Shown here: one piece after another, positions 26,398 to 35,427 of the stretch | Position numbering within the stretch: the first letter of the stretch is position 1 | Layout: each line of letters starts with the position of its first letter | Source: Amycolatopsis eburnea | Lineage (GTDB): Bacteria; Actinomycetota; Actinomycetes; Mycobacteriales; Pseudonocardiaceae | NCBI RefSeq assembly: GCF_003937945.1 | Contig: NZ_RSEC01000039.1 | Location: forward strand, 1 to 64,000 | Direction: 5' to 3' | Length of the DNA: 64,000 nucleotides | Program-made: the position numbers and the translations under genes | The notes under the pieces: generated by a model | Told to the model about the DNA's origin: nothing | What the model saw: only the letters and a program-made list of their open reading frames with translations | The model's database searches: none

Positions 26398-27578
26398 TGG
26401 CCACCTCCGTAGAGCTGTCCCGCGATGGGCAGCGGGAGCGGCGGCAGCTGACCGGACTGCAGGGCCTGCACGGTCTGCGCCACGGACGGCAGCGGGATCG
26501 CCTTGTCGACGACGCCGGCGATGCTCTCGCAGGCGTTGCCGAGCACGTCCGGAATGCTGTTGGTGCCGACCTGCTTGAGCAGCCGGCAGATCATCACCAG
26601 CGGGGGCTGGGTCAGCTCGTTGAGGTTCGGCCGGGCGTCGAGCGTGCCCGCCGAGCCGTTGTAGGTGTTGACCAGGTTGCTCAGGCCGACCGGGGCGACG
26701 TCGAGGATCTCGGCGAGCGAGCTGCGCTGGTCGACGAGCACCTTGGTGACGCCGGCCAGCTTGTCCACGTTGGACTTGAGCCGGTCGTGGTTGGCGTCGA
26801 TGAACGACTGCACCGCGGTGAGCGTGGTGCCCAGCTGCTGCACGGTCGCGGCCAGGTTGTCCTTTTCGGACGCCAGGTAGCCGCTGACGTCGGCGAGCTG
26901 GCTCTCGAAGGTGCGGACCTGCTTGTCGGAGTCGGCCAGCGTCTGCGAGAACTTGCCGAGGTTCTCCACGGTGGAGAACAGGTCGTCCTTGTTGCCGGCC
27001 AGCGTCCCGGCCGCCTGGCCGAGCTTGGTGATCGTGTCGTGCAGGGCCTGGCCGTTGCCGTCGACGTTGGCCGCCGCGGTGTTCAGCAGGTTCGACAGCG
27101 ACCCTTCCTTGTTGGCGCCGTTCGGGCCGAGGGTCTCGCTGACCCGGGCCAGGCTGGACGCGAGCTGGTCGACCTCGAGGGGCACCTCGGTGCGGTCGAG
27201 GCCGATGACCGCGCCGTCGGTGATCCGCGGGCCGCCGGTGTAGGCCGGGGCGAGCTGGACGTAGCGGTCCGACACCAGCGACGGCGCCACGATGAGCGCC
27301 TTCGCGTCGGCCGGGACGGCGACCGAGCGGTCGTACTCGAGCTCGACCTTCACCTGGTTGCCCATGGGCTGGATCTTGGTGACCGTGCCCATGTCGACGC
27401 CGAGCATCCGCACGCTGTTGCCCTCGTAGAGGCCGACGGCGCCGGCGAAGTACGCGGTCAGGTGGTTGCGGCCGGCGTCCTTGAGCGTCCACCAGATCCC
27501 GCCGGCGACGACGAGCGCGAGGACGATCGCGATGGTGAAGCCCCTGGTGAGGGTCTGGCCGAAGCGGGTGTCACTCAT
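26394..27578 (-). CDS. mceD: Mce family protein, fourth subunit (MceD)
   Basis: The 394-residue product starts MSDTRFGQTLTRGF at ATG 27578, overlapping the mceC stop by 4 bases (ATGA). It has one anchor helix (about 14-33, IAIVLALVVAGGIWW), the MCE domain (about 40-125: YEGNSVRMLGVDMGTVTKI, VSDRYVQLAPAY) and a long coiled or helical domain that contributes to the lipid tunnel. The C-terminus is Pro/Leu/Gly-rich. Position and length match MceD. Confidence 0.92.
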   Translation of the reverse strand: MSDTRFGQTLTRGFTIAIVLALVVAGGIWWTLKDAGRNHLTAYFAGAVGLYEGNSVRMLGVDMGTVTKIQPMGNQVKVELEYDRSVAVPADAKALIVAPSLVSDRYVQLAPAYTGGPRITDGAVIGLDRTEVPLEVDQLASSLARVSETLGPNGANKEGSLSNLLNTAAANVDGNGQALHDTITKLGQAAGTLAGNKDDLFSTVENLGKFSQTLADSDKQVRTFESQLADVSGYLASEKDNLAATVQQLGTTLTAVQSFIDANHDRLKSNVDKLAGVTKVLVDQRSSLAEILDVAPVGLSNLVNTYNGSAGTLDARPNLNELTQPPLVMICRLLKQVGTNSIPDVLGNACESIAGVVDKAIPLPSVAQTVQALQSGQLPPLPLPIAGQLYGGGQ

Positions 27579-28561
27579 TTCGTGTAGCACCCCTCTTCGT
27601 TGATCGGGCCCATCGAGGGCAGCAGCAGGCCGCAGATGTAGTTGTCGAACCAGCGCCCGTTGCCGATGGTGTTGGTGAAGACCCGGATGAACGGCGCGAA
27701 CTTCTTGATGCCGTCGGCCAGGGAGTCCTGGTTGCGCTGCAGCATCGACGTCAGCTGGTCCAGCGAGGTGAGCACCGGGTCGAGCTGCTTGTCGTTGTCG
27801 TCGATCAGGCCCTGCAGCTGCGTCGCCAGCTCACGCGAGCCGTTGAGCAGCGAGCTGATCGCGTCTTCGCGCTTCGACAGCTCGTCCAGCAGCTTGTTGC
27901 CGTCGGTGAGCAGCTTCTGCACCTCGGCGTCGCGGTCGACCAGCGTCTGCGACACCTCGCGGGTGTTGGCCAGCAGGTTGGACAGCTGCTCGTCGCGCGA
28001 AGCGATGGTGTCCGACAGCTTCGACAGGCCCGACAGCGCGCCCTTCACGTCTTCCGGCGTGTTGGCGAAGGTCTGCGAGATGGTGTCGAAGCTCTGCGCC
28101 AGCTGCTTGGTGTCGATGTTGTCGACGGTCTGGGACAGCCCGCGGAAGGCGTCGAGCACGTCGTAGGGGGCCATCGTGCGGTCCCGCGGGATCGCCGTGC
28201 CCGGGTTGAGCGCGCCCTGGCCCTGCGGGTCCAGCGACAGGTACTTCTGGCCGAGCAGCGTCTTGATCTTGATCGCGGCGCTGGTCCGGTCGCCCAGCCA
28301 GGCGTCCTTGACCTTGAACGACACCTTGACCGACGCGCCGTCGAGCTCGATGTCGCTGACCTTGCCGACCTTGACGCCGGCGACCCGGACGTCGTTGTCC
28401 TTCTGCAGCCCGGAGGCCTCGCTGAACTCGGCGGTGTAGGTGGTGCCGCCGCCGATCACCGGCAGGTCGTCGGAGTTGAGCGCGGCGAGGAAGCCGAGCG
28501 CCAGCACGACGATGCCGACCAGGGCGATCGGGACGGGGTTGCGCTTCTGGAAGGACTTCAT
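27575..28561 (-). CDS. mceC: Mce family protein, third subunit (MceC)
   Basis: The 328-residue product starts MKSFQKRNPVPIALVG at ATG 28561, overlapping the mceB stop by 4 bases; an upstream TTG would add only three residues. It has one anchor helix (about 9-29), the MCE domain (about 40-120: DNDVRVAGVKVGKV, LLGQKYLSL) and a helical region with repeated D-x-x-L-S-x-L patterns. The C-terminus has a CGLLLPS motif shared with other MceC proteins, and paired Cys may form a disulfide outside the cell. Confidence 0.92.
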   Translation of the reverse strand: MKSFQKRNPVPIALVGIVVLALGFLAALNSDDLPVIGGGTTYTAEFSEASGLQKDNDVRVAGVKVGKVSDIELDGASVKVSFKVKDAWLGDRTSAAIKIKTLLGQKYLSLDPQGQGALNPGTAIPRDRTMAPYDVLDAFRGLSQTVDNIDTKQLAQSFDTISQTFANTPEDVKGALSGLSKLSDTIASRDEQLSNLLANTREVSQTLVDRDAEVQKLLTDGNKLLDELSKREDAISSLLNGSRELATQLQGLIDDNDKQLDPVLTSLDQLTSMLQRNQDSLADGIKKFAPFIRVFTNTIGNGRWFDNYICGLLLPSMGPINEEGCYTK

Positions 28562-29586
28562 CCCTTGCACCTCTCCCGGTTCGCGGGCAGCAGGGGCAGG
28601 GGCACGTCGTTGATCAGCGGCGGCAAGCTGACGCTCCCGGTGAACTCGCAGGCGTAGAAGTTGAACCAGGAGCCGTAGTCCGCGGTGCGGGTCAGCGTGC
28701 TCACCTTGGTGGGCAGGAACTGGATGAAGTGCTCCAGCTCCGGCTCGTTCTTGTTCAGCTGGTTCGTGAGGTTGCCGAGCGCGCTGATGTCGTTCTTCAG
28801 CGGCTCGCGGACCTCGCCGAGCAGCCCGGACGTCGTCTGCGCCAGGTTGCCGAGGCTCTCGATGGCGTCCCCGATCGGCTTGCGGTCCGCGGCCAGCCCG
28901 GAGGTCAGCTGCTGCAGCTTGACGATGAGGTCGTTGAGCTGCGGCGTGTGCGCGTTGACCGTGTCCAGCACCGAGTTGAGGTTGTCGATGACCTCGCCGA
29001 TGACCTGGTCCTTGTTGGCGATCGTGGTGGCCAGCGAGGCGGTGTGCGAAAGCAGGCTTTCGACGGTGCCGCCCTCGCCCTGCAGGACCTGGATGACCTC
29101 GTAGGACAGCTTGTTGACGTCGTCCGGGTTGAGCGCGGTGAACAGCGGCTTGAAGCCGTTGAACAGCTCGGTCAGGTCCAGCGCCGGCGTGGTGCGGTCC
29201 AGCGGGATGGTGCCGCCGGGGTCCAGCGTCTTGCCGCCGGAGTTCTCGCCTTCGCCGAGGGAGACGTAGCGCTGGCCGACCAGGTTGCGGAACTTGATCT
29301 GCGCGGTCACCCCGGCGGGCAGCTGCCGGCCGGCGTCGACCTCGAACTCGACCTCGGCCTGGCGCTTGTCGACGATCTTGACGTCCTTGACCTGCCCGAC
29401 CCGGACGCCGGCGATGCGGACGTCGTCGTTGGGCAGCAGGAGCGTCGCGTCGGTGAAGCGCGCCTTGTAGGCGTTGGTGCTGGTGGTGTTGATGTTGGCG
29501 ATGCTGATCCCGAGGATCGTCGTGAACAGCACGGTGACGACCACGAAGATGCCGAGCTTGATCAGCGGCGCGAGCAGGCCCCTCAC
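28558..29586 (-). CDS. mceB: Mce family protein, second subunit (MceB)
   Basis: The 342-residue product begins at GTG 29586, overlapping the mceA stop by 4 bases. It has an N-terminal anchor (about 8-32), the MCE domain (about 38-125: LLPNDDVRIAGVRVGQVKDV, LVGQRYVSLG), a helical tunnel region and a C-terminal YACEF...RERCKG with two Cys. All six mce genes here have 1-4-base overlaps, which indicates one transcript with coupled translation and probably equal stoichiometry. Confidence 0.92.
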   Translation of the reverse strand: MRGLLAPLIKLGIFVVVTVLFTTILGISIANINTTSTNAYKARFTDATLLLPNDDVRIAGVRVGQVKDVKIVDKRQAEVEFEVDAGRQLPAGVTAQIKFRNLVGQRYVSLGEGENSGGKTLDPGGTIPLDRTTPALDLTELFNGFKPLFTALNPDDVNKLSYEVIQVLQGEGGTVESLLSHTASLATTIANKDQVIGEVIDNLNSVLDTVNAHTPQLNDLIVKLQQLTSGLAADRKPIGDAIESLGNLAQTTSGLLGEVREPLKNDISALGNLTNQLNKNEPELEHFIQFLPTKVSTLTRTADYGSWFNFYACEFTGSVSLPPLINDVPLPLLPANRERCKG

Positions 29587-30908
29587 TTGACCGTCACCTC
29601 CGCGCCCCGGTACAGCGGGCCGACGAGCAGGGCGCTCCAGCCCGGGACGTCCGAAGCGTTCATGCCCAGCTGCGGGCCGAGCAGGTCGGCCAGGAAGCCC
29701 TGTTCCGCGCTCGAGTACGCCAGGTCACCGGCACCCGCGCCGTTGCCGGCCGCGTCCGCCTTGAACTTGGCCGGGTTGAGGCCATCGCCGACGGTCTTCG
29801 GGGCGGCCTGGTGCTTCGTGCCGTCCTTGAAGGCGCCGTCCGGTGGCTCCGACGGGAACGGCTTCGGGATGTCCTTGATGTCGTAGCAGCGCGGCCCGCG
29901 CTTGTCCTCGAACCGCGGCTCTTCCTTGCCCGCCTCGTACGGCGCGCGCGGCACGATGATCTCGATCGTCGCGTGCAGGCCGGGCTTGTCGGTGCCCTTG
30001 CCGAGCGCCTGGTCGATCAGCGGCACGTTCCGGGCCATCTGGGAGATCACGCAGGGGTACTCCGGCGCGTACTTCGCCAGCAGCTCGGCCGTCGGCCGGG
30101 CGGTGTCGGCGAGGGAGATGATGTTTTCCTTGTTGTTCTGCAGGAACGTCTGCAGGTCGACCGACGCGCTCGTGAGGCTGCCGTAGAGGTTCGACAGGTT
30201 CTGCTGCTGGTCGACCACGGTCCGGGTGGTCGTGCTCAGGTTGTCGAGGCTCTGCACCAGGTCCGGCGCGGCGTCCTTCAGGTGGTCGGAGAACTCCGCG
30301 AGCGCCTTGAGGTTGTGCTGCAGCTCCGGCTCGTGCGGGTTCAGCTCGCCGATGTAGGTGCCCAGCTGCGTCAGCGTGTCGCCGAGCTGGTCGCCGCGGC
30401 CCTGCAGGGCGGTCGAGATCGCGGTGAGCGTCGCCGACAGCTTCTGCGGCTGCACCGCCTGCAGCACCGGCATCAAGTGCTCGAAGGCCTGGTCCAGCTC
30501 GACCGCGCTGGCGGTGCGGTCCTGCGGGATGACGTCGCCGCTTGCGATCGTCTTCGCGGACGGGTCCTTCGGGATCTCCAGCGAGACGAACCGCTCGCCG
30601 AAGAGCGTCTTCGGCAGGAACCGCGCCGAGACGTTCTCCGGGATCAGCTTCGCCGACTCCGGCTTGAGCGCCAGCGTGAGCTCGGCACCTTCGGCGGTGG
30701 CGGTGATGTCCTCGACCGAGCCGACGATCAGCCCGCGCACCTTGACGTCGGACTGCTTGATCAGCTGGTTGCCGATCTTGCCCGCCTGGAGCTTGACCGT
30801 GACGACCGGCGTGAACGCCTTGTCGTAGAGCGCGATGGACAGCGCCACCCCGCCGACCATCACGGCGATGAGCAGCAGGCCGAGCAGCCTGCGTCGGAGC
30901 GTCCTCAT
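29583..30908 (-). CDS. mceA: Mce family protein, first subunit (MceA)
   Basis: The 441-residue product starts MRTLRRRLLGLLLIAVMVGG at ATG 30908, which overlaps the yrbEB stop by 4 bases. Anchor helix about 8-28, MCE domain about 35-125 (IKQSDVKVRGLIVGSVEDI, LFGERFVSL), helical region to about 290, then an extended Lys/Pro-rich tail. Together with MceB-F it should form a hetero-hexameric lipid conduit anchored on YrbE permeases and powered by Mkl. The same frame reads open further upstream through yrbEB, but that is antisense-like shadow. Confidence 0.92.
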   Translation of the reverse strand: MRTLRRRLLGLLLIAVMVGGVALSIALYDKAFTPVVTVKLQAGKIGNQLIKQSDVKVRGLIVGSVEDITATAEGAELTLALKPESAKLIPENVSARFLPKTLFGERFVSLEIPKDPSAKTIASGDVIPQDRTASAVELDQAFEHLMPVLQAVQPQKLSATLTAISTALQGRGDQLGDTLTQLGTYIGELNPHEPELQHNLKALAEFSDHLKDAAPDLVQSLDNLSTTTRTVVDQQQNLSNLYGSLTSASVDLQTFLQNNKENIISLADTARPTAELLAKYAPEYPCVISQMARNVPLIDQALGKGTDKPGLHATIEIIVPRAPYEAGKEEPRFEDKRGPRCYDIKDIPKPFPSEPPDGAFKDGTKHQAAPKTVGDGLNPAKFKADAAGNGAGAGDLAYSSAEQGFLADLLGPQLGMNASDVPGWSALLVGPLYRGAEVTVK

Positions 30909-31741
30909 CCCGCGATCCTTACCGTGACGTCGGTTCCCCAGATGGCGAACCCGATGAAGAAGTTCATGATCGACACCGTGACGATGGAGAGCCGCACGGC
31001 CTTGCCGACCGCGACGCCGACACCCGCCGGGCCGCCGGTCGCGCGGTAGCCGAAGTAGCAGTGCGACAGGATGATCAAGACGCTGAACAGCAGCACCTTG
31101 ATGAACGAATAGAGCACGTCCTGCGGCGGTAGGAAGAGGTCGAAGTAGTGGTCGTAGGTCCCTGCTGACTGGTTGTAGATGTAAATAACGACCAGCCGGG
31201 ACGCGAGGTACGAACTGAGCAGGCCGATGATGTAGAGCGGGATGACCGCGACGAACCCGGCGATGATCCGCGTCGTCACCAGGTACGGCAGGCTCGGCAC
31301 GCCCATGACTTCCAGCGCGTCGATCTCCTCGGAGATCCGCATCGCGCCCAGCTGGGCGGTGAACCCGGCGCCGACGGTGGCGCTCAGCGCGAGGCCGGCG
31401 ACCAGCGGCGCGATCTCGCGGGTGTTGAAGAACGCGGTCAGGAAGCCGGTGAAGGCCGACGTCCCGATCGAGTTCAGCGCCGAGTAGCCCTGGAGGCCGA
31501 CGAGGACACCGGTGAACAGCGTCAGGCCGACCATCACGCCGACCGTGCCGCCGATGACCGCCAGCGAGCCGGAGCCGAAGCTCACCTCGGCCAGCAGCCG
31601 GAGGACCTCTTTGGTGTACCGGCGCAGCGTCCGCGGCGTCCACAGCAGCGCGCGGCCGTAGAACGACATCTGGTCACCGAGGGTGTCCAGCGTCTGCAAC
31701 GGACGGTTGGCGACGCGTTTCGCGCCCTGGAGGAACGTCAT
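30905..31741 (-). CDS. yrbEB: MlaE-family permease, YrbEB
   Basis: The 278-residue permease has about five or six membrane helices and the MlaE/YrbE core pattern: SVGAGFTAQLGAMRISEEIDALEVMG (about 125-150), including the EEIDAL coupling helix that contacts the ATPase, and a final CYFGYRATGGPAGVGVAVG loop. YrbEA and YrbEB form the membrane pair beneath the Mce hexamer. It is 4 bases after yrbEA. Confidence 0.93.
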   Translation of the reverse strand: MTFLQGAKRVANRPLQTLDTLGDQMSFYGRALLWTPRTLRRYTKEVLRLLAEVSFGSGSLAVIGGTVGVMVGLTLFTGVLVGLQGYSALNSIGTSAFTGFLTAFFNTREIAPLVAGLALSATVGAGFTAQLGAMRISEEIDALEVMGVPSLPYLVTTRIIAGFVAVIPLYIIGLLSSYLASRLVVIYIYNQSAGTYDHYFDLFLPPQDVLYSFIKVLLFSVLIILSHCYFGYRATGGPAGVGVAVGKAVRLSIVTVSIMNFFIGFAIWGTDVTVRIAG

Positions 31742-31745
31742 GGCG

Positions 31746-32540
31746 CTAGTCCAGCTTTCCGGGCACGATCTGCAGGTAGATCAGGGTGATCACGAAGTTC
31801 ACGACGAACAGCAGCAGGAACGTGATGACCACCGACTGGTTCACCGCGTCCCCGACGCCCTTCGGGCCACCGGAGGGGTTGAGGCCCCGGTAGGACGCGA
31901 CGACGGCGGCGATGAACCCGAAGATCAGCGCCTTGATCTCGCCGACCCAGAGGTCGGGCAGCTGCGCGAGGGCGGAGAAGCTCGCCAGGTACGCGCCCGG
32001 CGTCCCGCCCTGCAGCACGACGTTGAAGAAGTAGCCGCCCAGCACGCCGATGACGCTGACCATGCCGTTGAGCAGCAGCGCGACCAGCATCATCGCGAGG
32101 GTGCGCGGCACGATCAGCCGCTGCACCGCGGAGACGCCGAGCACCTCCATCGCGGCGATCTCTTCGCGGATGGTCCGGGCGCCGATGTCGGCGCAGACGG
32201 CGGAGCCGCCCGCGCCCGCCACCAGCAGCGCGGTGACCAGCGGACTGGCCTGCTGCACGGTGGCGAGCACGGAGCCCGCGCCGGTGTAGGACTGCGCGCC
32301 CAGCTGGCGGGCGAGCGAACCGAACTGCAGCGAGATGACCGCGCCGAACGGGATCGCCACGAGGGCCGTCGGCAGGATGGTCACGCTCGCGATGAACCAC
32401 GACTGCTGGATGAACTCCCGCAGCTGGAACGGGCGCTGGAACAGGCCGCGGACGATGTCCAGGCCGAGAGCGAACAGGTTCCCGGTCTCTCGGAGCATCC
32501 CGATCCCGGGGATCTTCGCCTGTGTTGCGGGAGAGCTCAC
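31746..32540 (-). CDS. yrbEA: MlaE-family permease, YrbEA
   Basis: The 264-residue permease begins at GTG 32540, sharing 4 bases with the mkl stop. It shows the same MlaE features as YrbEB: AVCADIGARTIREEIAAMEVLGV (the coupling helix) and ASYRGLNPSGGPKGVGDAVN near the end, among about six membrane segments. Heterodimeric with YrbEB, it should receive lipids (possibly steroids or fatty acids) delivered through the Mce tunnel. Confidence 0.93.
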   Translation of the reverse strand: MSSPATQAKIPGIGMLRETGNLFALGLDIVRGLFQRPFQLREFIQQSWFIASVTILPTALVAIPFGAVISLQFGSLARQLGAQSYTGAGSVLATVQQASPLVTALLVAGAGGSAVCADIGARTIREEIAAMEVLGVSAVQRLIVPRTLAMMLVALLLNGMVSVIGVLGGYFFNVVLQGGTPGAYLASFSALAQLPDLWVGEIKALIFGFIAAVVASYRGLNPSGGPKGVGDAVNQSVVITFLLLFVVNFVITLIYLQIVPGKLD

Positions 32541-33739
32541 CGGCCACCTGGCCCGTTGTCGCGCGGCGGCGGCATCCGGTGCGAGCCCGGTCTCGGCGGC
32601 TGGCCGCCCGGGATGCGCGCCACCTGGTCGGCGGGCAGCTGCCCGTGGTGCTGGTTCGGGACGCCGTCAGCCTGCGGCCGGGCGCCGGCCGGCACCTGCT
32701 GCTGTTGCTGCTGCTGGGCCTGGGCGACGCGGCGGGGGCTGACGCCGTAGTGGCGCTGCTCCTCGGGGCTCAGGGAGGCGATGATGCCCTCCTGCGCGGC
32801 CTGCGGCAGCCGGTGCAGGACCTCCATGACCCGGTCCTTGCGGCGGACCGCGCCCATCCGCTGCGGCACGCCCGGCGTCGTCTGCATCTGCGGCGGCACC
32901 CCGGAGATGTCCTCGACCCCGCCCGCGTGGTGGCCGGCGTCGAACATCGCCTGCTCGGCGGCCATCTGGGCGGAGTCCTTCTCCTCGGACATGCCGATCG
33001 GGCCCTGCATCCGGCCGTTCAGGAACTGCTTCACGACCGGCTCTTCGCTGGTCAGCAGCACCTCGCGCGGGCCGAACATGACCAGTTCCTTGCGGAAGAG
33101 CATGCCCAGGTTGTCCGGCACCGTGCGGGCCAGGTTGATGTTGTGCGTGACGATCAGGAACGTCGCGTCGATCTGCGCGTTGACGTCGAGGAACAGCTGC
33201 GAGATGTAGGTGGTGCGGACCGGGTCGAGACCCGAGTCCGGCTCGTCGACCAGGATGATCTCGGGGTCGAGCACCAGGGCGCGGGCGAGGCCGGCGCGCT
33301 TGCGCATACCGCCGGAGATCTCGCCGGGGAGCTTCTTGTCGGCGCCGTTCAAACCGGTCATGTCGAGCTTTTCGAGGACGATCCGGCGGATTTCCGTCTC
33401 GGACTTCTTCGTGTGCTCGCGCAGCGGGAAGGCGACGTTGTCGTAGAGGTTCATCGAGCCGAACAGCGCGCCGTCCTGGAAGAGGACGCCGAAGAGCTTC
33501 CGGATCTCGTAGAGCTTGTGTTCGGAGCAGGTGACGATGTCCACGCCGTTGATCACGCAGCGGCCGCGGTCGGGCTTGAGCAGCCCGATCATCGACTTCA
33601 GGAACACCGACTTGCCGGTTCCGGACGGTCCGAGCATCGCCGACACCTCGCCCGGGGGCAGGGTCAACGTGACGTCCCGCCAGATGGCCTGCTTACCGAA
33701 GGACTTGGTCAGACCTTCGATGACCACCTCGGCACCCAT
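32537..33739 (-). CDS. mkl: Mce-system ABC ATPase (Mkl/MceG)
   Basis: The 400-residue protein has a complete ABC ATPase: Walker A GPSGTGKS (about 37-44), Q-loop LFQDGALF, signature ISGGMRKRAGLARAL, Walker B ILVDEPDSGLDP and the switch His (VTHN). A C-terminal extension of about 160 residues, characteristic of MceG, ends in a QAQQQQQQQVP run and a Pro/Gly/Gln-rich tail. It powers the Mce/YrbE importer. It begins the operon, 386 bases after rplL; M. tuberculosis mkl (Rv0655) also lies between rplL and rpoB. Confidence 0.93.
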   Translation of the reverse strand: MGAEVVIEGLTKSFGKQAIWRDVTLTLPPGEVSAMLGPSGTGKSVFLKSMIGLLKPDRGRCVINGVDIVTCSEHKLYEIRKLFGVLFQDGALFGSMNLYDNVAFPLREHTKKSETEIRRIVLEKLDMTGLNGADKKLPGEISGGMRKRAGLARALVLDPEIILVDEPDSGLDPVRTTYISQLFLDVNAQIDATFLIVTHNINLARTVPDNLGMLFRKELVMFGPREVLLTSEEPVVKQFLNGRMQGPIGMSEEKDSAQMAAEQAMFDAGHHAGGVEDISGVPPQMQTTPGVPQRMGAVRRKDRVMEVLHRLPQAAQEGIIASLSPEEQRHYGVSPRRVAQAQQQQQQQVPAGARPQADGVPNQHHGQLPADQVARIPGGQPPRPGSHRMPPPRDNGPGGR

Positions 33740-34054
33740 CGCACCTCCAGGAGCTGTTCCGCGTCATTGCGCCCGCTGCCACACCCTGCCACCCACGCCG
33801 GCGGCGGGTGCGGGCCTTGGCGCCCACGAACCCGCGTCAACCAGGTGCAACGAGCTGAGTGCGAACAGGTTACTCACCAGTTTTCTTTTCTGGCCAGCCC
33901 CGGACCCATCGTCACCCCGCCGTGATCGGCAACGGGAGGCACGGTAGTCCAATCGGGGCAATGACGCAGATCTCCGGGGCCCCGAACCCTCGATTTAGGG
34001 ACCCGGGGCCAATCGGACACCGCTCCTAGGGGGCCTCGCTGACCAGGCAAAACG
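33740..34054 (-). promoter_or_regulatory. Intergenic region upstream of mkl, likely operon promoter
   Basis: These 315 bases separate the rplL terminator from mkl. I see no gene. GGTTACTCACCAGT (33868-33881) resembles an acyl-responsive TetR-type half-palindrome and lies beside an AT-rich TTTTCTTTTC tract, about 130 bases before mkl. No convincing -35/-10 pair could be fixed. Confidence 0.3.
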
Positions 34055-34090
34055 GAAGGGGCGGGCATCCGAGTGGATGCCCGCCCCTTC
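34055..34090 (-). terminator. rplL intrinsic terminator
   Basis: Perfect 16-base arms (34055-34070 and 34075-34090) enclose a 4-base loop and are followed on the minus strand by CGTTTTG. It separates the rplJL transcript from the mce operon. Confidence 0.9.
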
Positions 34091-34124
34091 TCGAGGTGGT
34101 GCTTGGGCGCTCGCGCGCCCGAGA

Positions 34125-34514
34125 TCACTTGATGGTGATCTTGGCGCCGGCGGCCTCGAGCTTCTCCTTGGCGGCGTCGGCGGCCTCCTTGTCGACCTTC
34201 TCCAGGAGGGCCTTGGGAGCGGCCTCGACCAGCTCCTTGGCCTCCTTCAGGCCCAGGCCCGAGACGACCTCGCGGACGACCTTGATGACCTGGATCTTCT
34301 TGTCACCGGCGGACTCGAGGACGACGTCGAACTCGTCCTGCTCCTCGGCGGCGGCCGGGGCGGCACCCGCGGGGCCGGCGGCGGCGGCGACGGCGACCGG
34401 CGCGGCGGCGGTCACGTCGAAGACCTCTTCGAACTCCTTCACGAACTCGGACAGCTCGAGGAGGGTGAGCTCCTTGAAGGCGTCGATCAGCTCGGCGGTG
34501 CTCAGCTTCGCCAT
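34125..34514 (-). CDS. rplL: 50S ribosomal protein L7/L12
   Basis: The 129-residue product has the N-terminal dimerisation helices (LSTAELIDAFKELTLLELSEF), an Ala/Pro/Gly-rich hinge (about 36-58) and the C-terminal factor-binding domain with KKIQVIKVVREVVSGLGLKE. Multiple copies bound to L10 form the ribosomal stalk that recruits translation GTPases. It follows rplJ by 49 bases and ends at a strong terminator. Confidence 0.98.
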   Translation of the reverse strand: MAKLSTAELIDAFKELTLLELSEFVKEFEEVFDVTAAAPVAVAAAAGPAGAAPAAAEEQDEFDVVLESAGDKKIQVIKVVREVVSGLGLKEAKELVEAAPKALLEKVDKEAADAAKEKLEAAGAKITIK

Positions 34515-34563
34515 GATGGCTTCCTCTCAGAAAAACGAACTAGACGTTCGGGGTGGGGGTGGT

Positions 34564-35118
34564 TCAGCTCTCGGCGGGTGCTTCGGCTGCTTCGGTACCG
34601 GCGGCGTTGCGCTGCTTCTCCTCCAGCGCGGCAGCCAGGCGGGCGACCTGGGACGCCGGCGCCTGGAACAGCGCGGCGGCCTGGGACAGCTTCGCCTTGA
34701 ACGCGCCCGCCGCCTTGGCGAGCAGGACCTCACGGCTGTCGAGATCGGCGATCCGGTTGATCTCGTCCACGGACAGCGCTTTGCCGTCCATGTAGCCGCC
34801 CTTGATCACAAGCGCGTTGTTGTCCTTCGCGAAGTCGCGAAGCGCCTTGGCGGCGTCGACCGCTTCACCCTCGACGAAGGCGATGGCGGTGGCACCGACG
34901 AACAGGTCCTCGAGCCCCGTGACGCCCGCGTCTTCGGCGGCGCGCTTGACGAGGGTGTTCTTCGCGACCCGGTACTTGGCACTGGTGCCGAGAGCGCGGC
35001 GCAGCTGGGACAGCTGGGACACGGAGAGGCCGGTGTACTGGGTAACGACGGTGGCCGAGCTGTTGCGGAAGCTCTCCGCGATCTCGGCGACGGCCGCCAC
35101 CTTGTCGGGCTTCGCCAT
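34564..35118 (-). CDS. rplJ: 50S ribosomal protein L10
   Basis: The 184-residue product has the rRNA-binding N-terminal domain (QYTGLSVSQLSQLRRAL, YRVAKNTLVKRA) and the C-terminal helix that carries L7/L12 dimers. The ATG follows a strong GAGAGGAGG site. Expression is probably controlled by the leader at 35170-35325, to which L10 itself or the L10-L12 complex binds. Confidence 0.98.
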   Translation of the reverse strand: MAKPDKVAAVAEIAESFRNSSATVVTQYTGLSVSQLSQLRRALGTSAKYRVAKNTLVKRAAEDAGVTGLEDLFVGATAIAFVEGEAVDAAKALRDFAKDNNALVIKGGYMDGKALSVDEINRIADLDSREVLLAKAAGAFKAKLSQAAALFQAPASQVARLAAALEEKQRNAAGTEAAEAPAES

Positions 35119-35169
35119 GGTCGCCTCCTCTCTTGGCTAGTGTTTCCACTGGCGTCGAGGAGCCCCCAA

Positions 35170-35325
35170 ACGACGAAACGCCCACGCGCAAGCAGGCGCG
35201 GGGCGTCGTACGGCACACGGTGGTGCCAGCCTCGTTCCTCCTGCGCGGGCCGCCCGGCGAATGCGGGACCTTCGTTCCCCACGGAAGCGGGGAAAACCAG
35301 CGGTCTTCGGTAGAACCGTCGACAA
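35170..35325 (-). ncRNA. L10 leader with attenuator-like hairpin
   Basis: On the minus strand, the region contains GAAGACCGCTGGTT (35294-35307) and GCGCAGGAGGAACGAGGCTGGC (about 35225-35246), elements I associate with actinobacterial L10 leaders. A stem CGCCCCGCGC...GCGCGTGGGCG (35179-35205) is followed by TTTCGTCGTTT and looks like an intrinsic attenuator. Autoregulation by L10 binding is established for this leader class; assignment here is by motif only. Confidence 0.6.
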
Positions 35326-35427
35326 CTATACCGGGTGGTTCGCCGACGCTTCTCCCGGGGGCCGCCCTGACCTGCGTTTAGGGCGGCTGGGGGTTCCCCG
35401 CGGCGCCCCGGAGGGCATCATGGTGAC

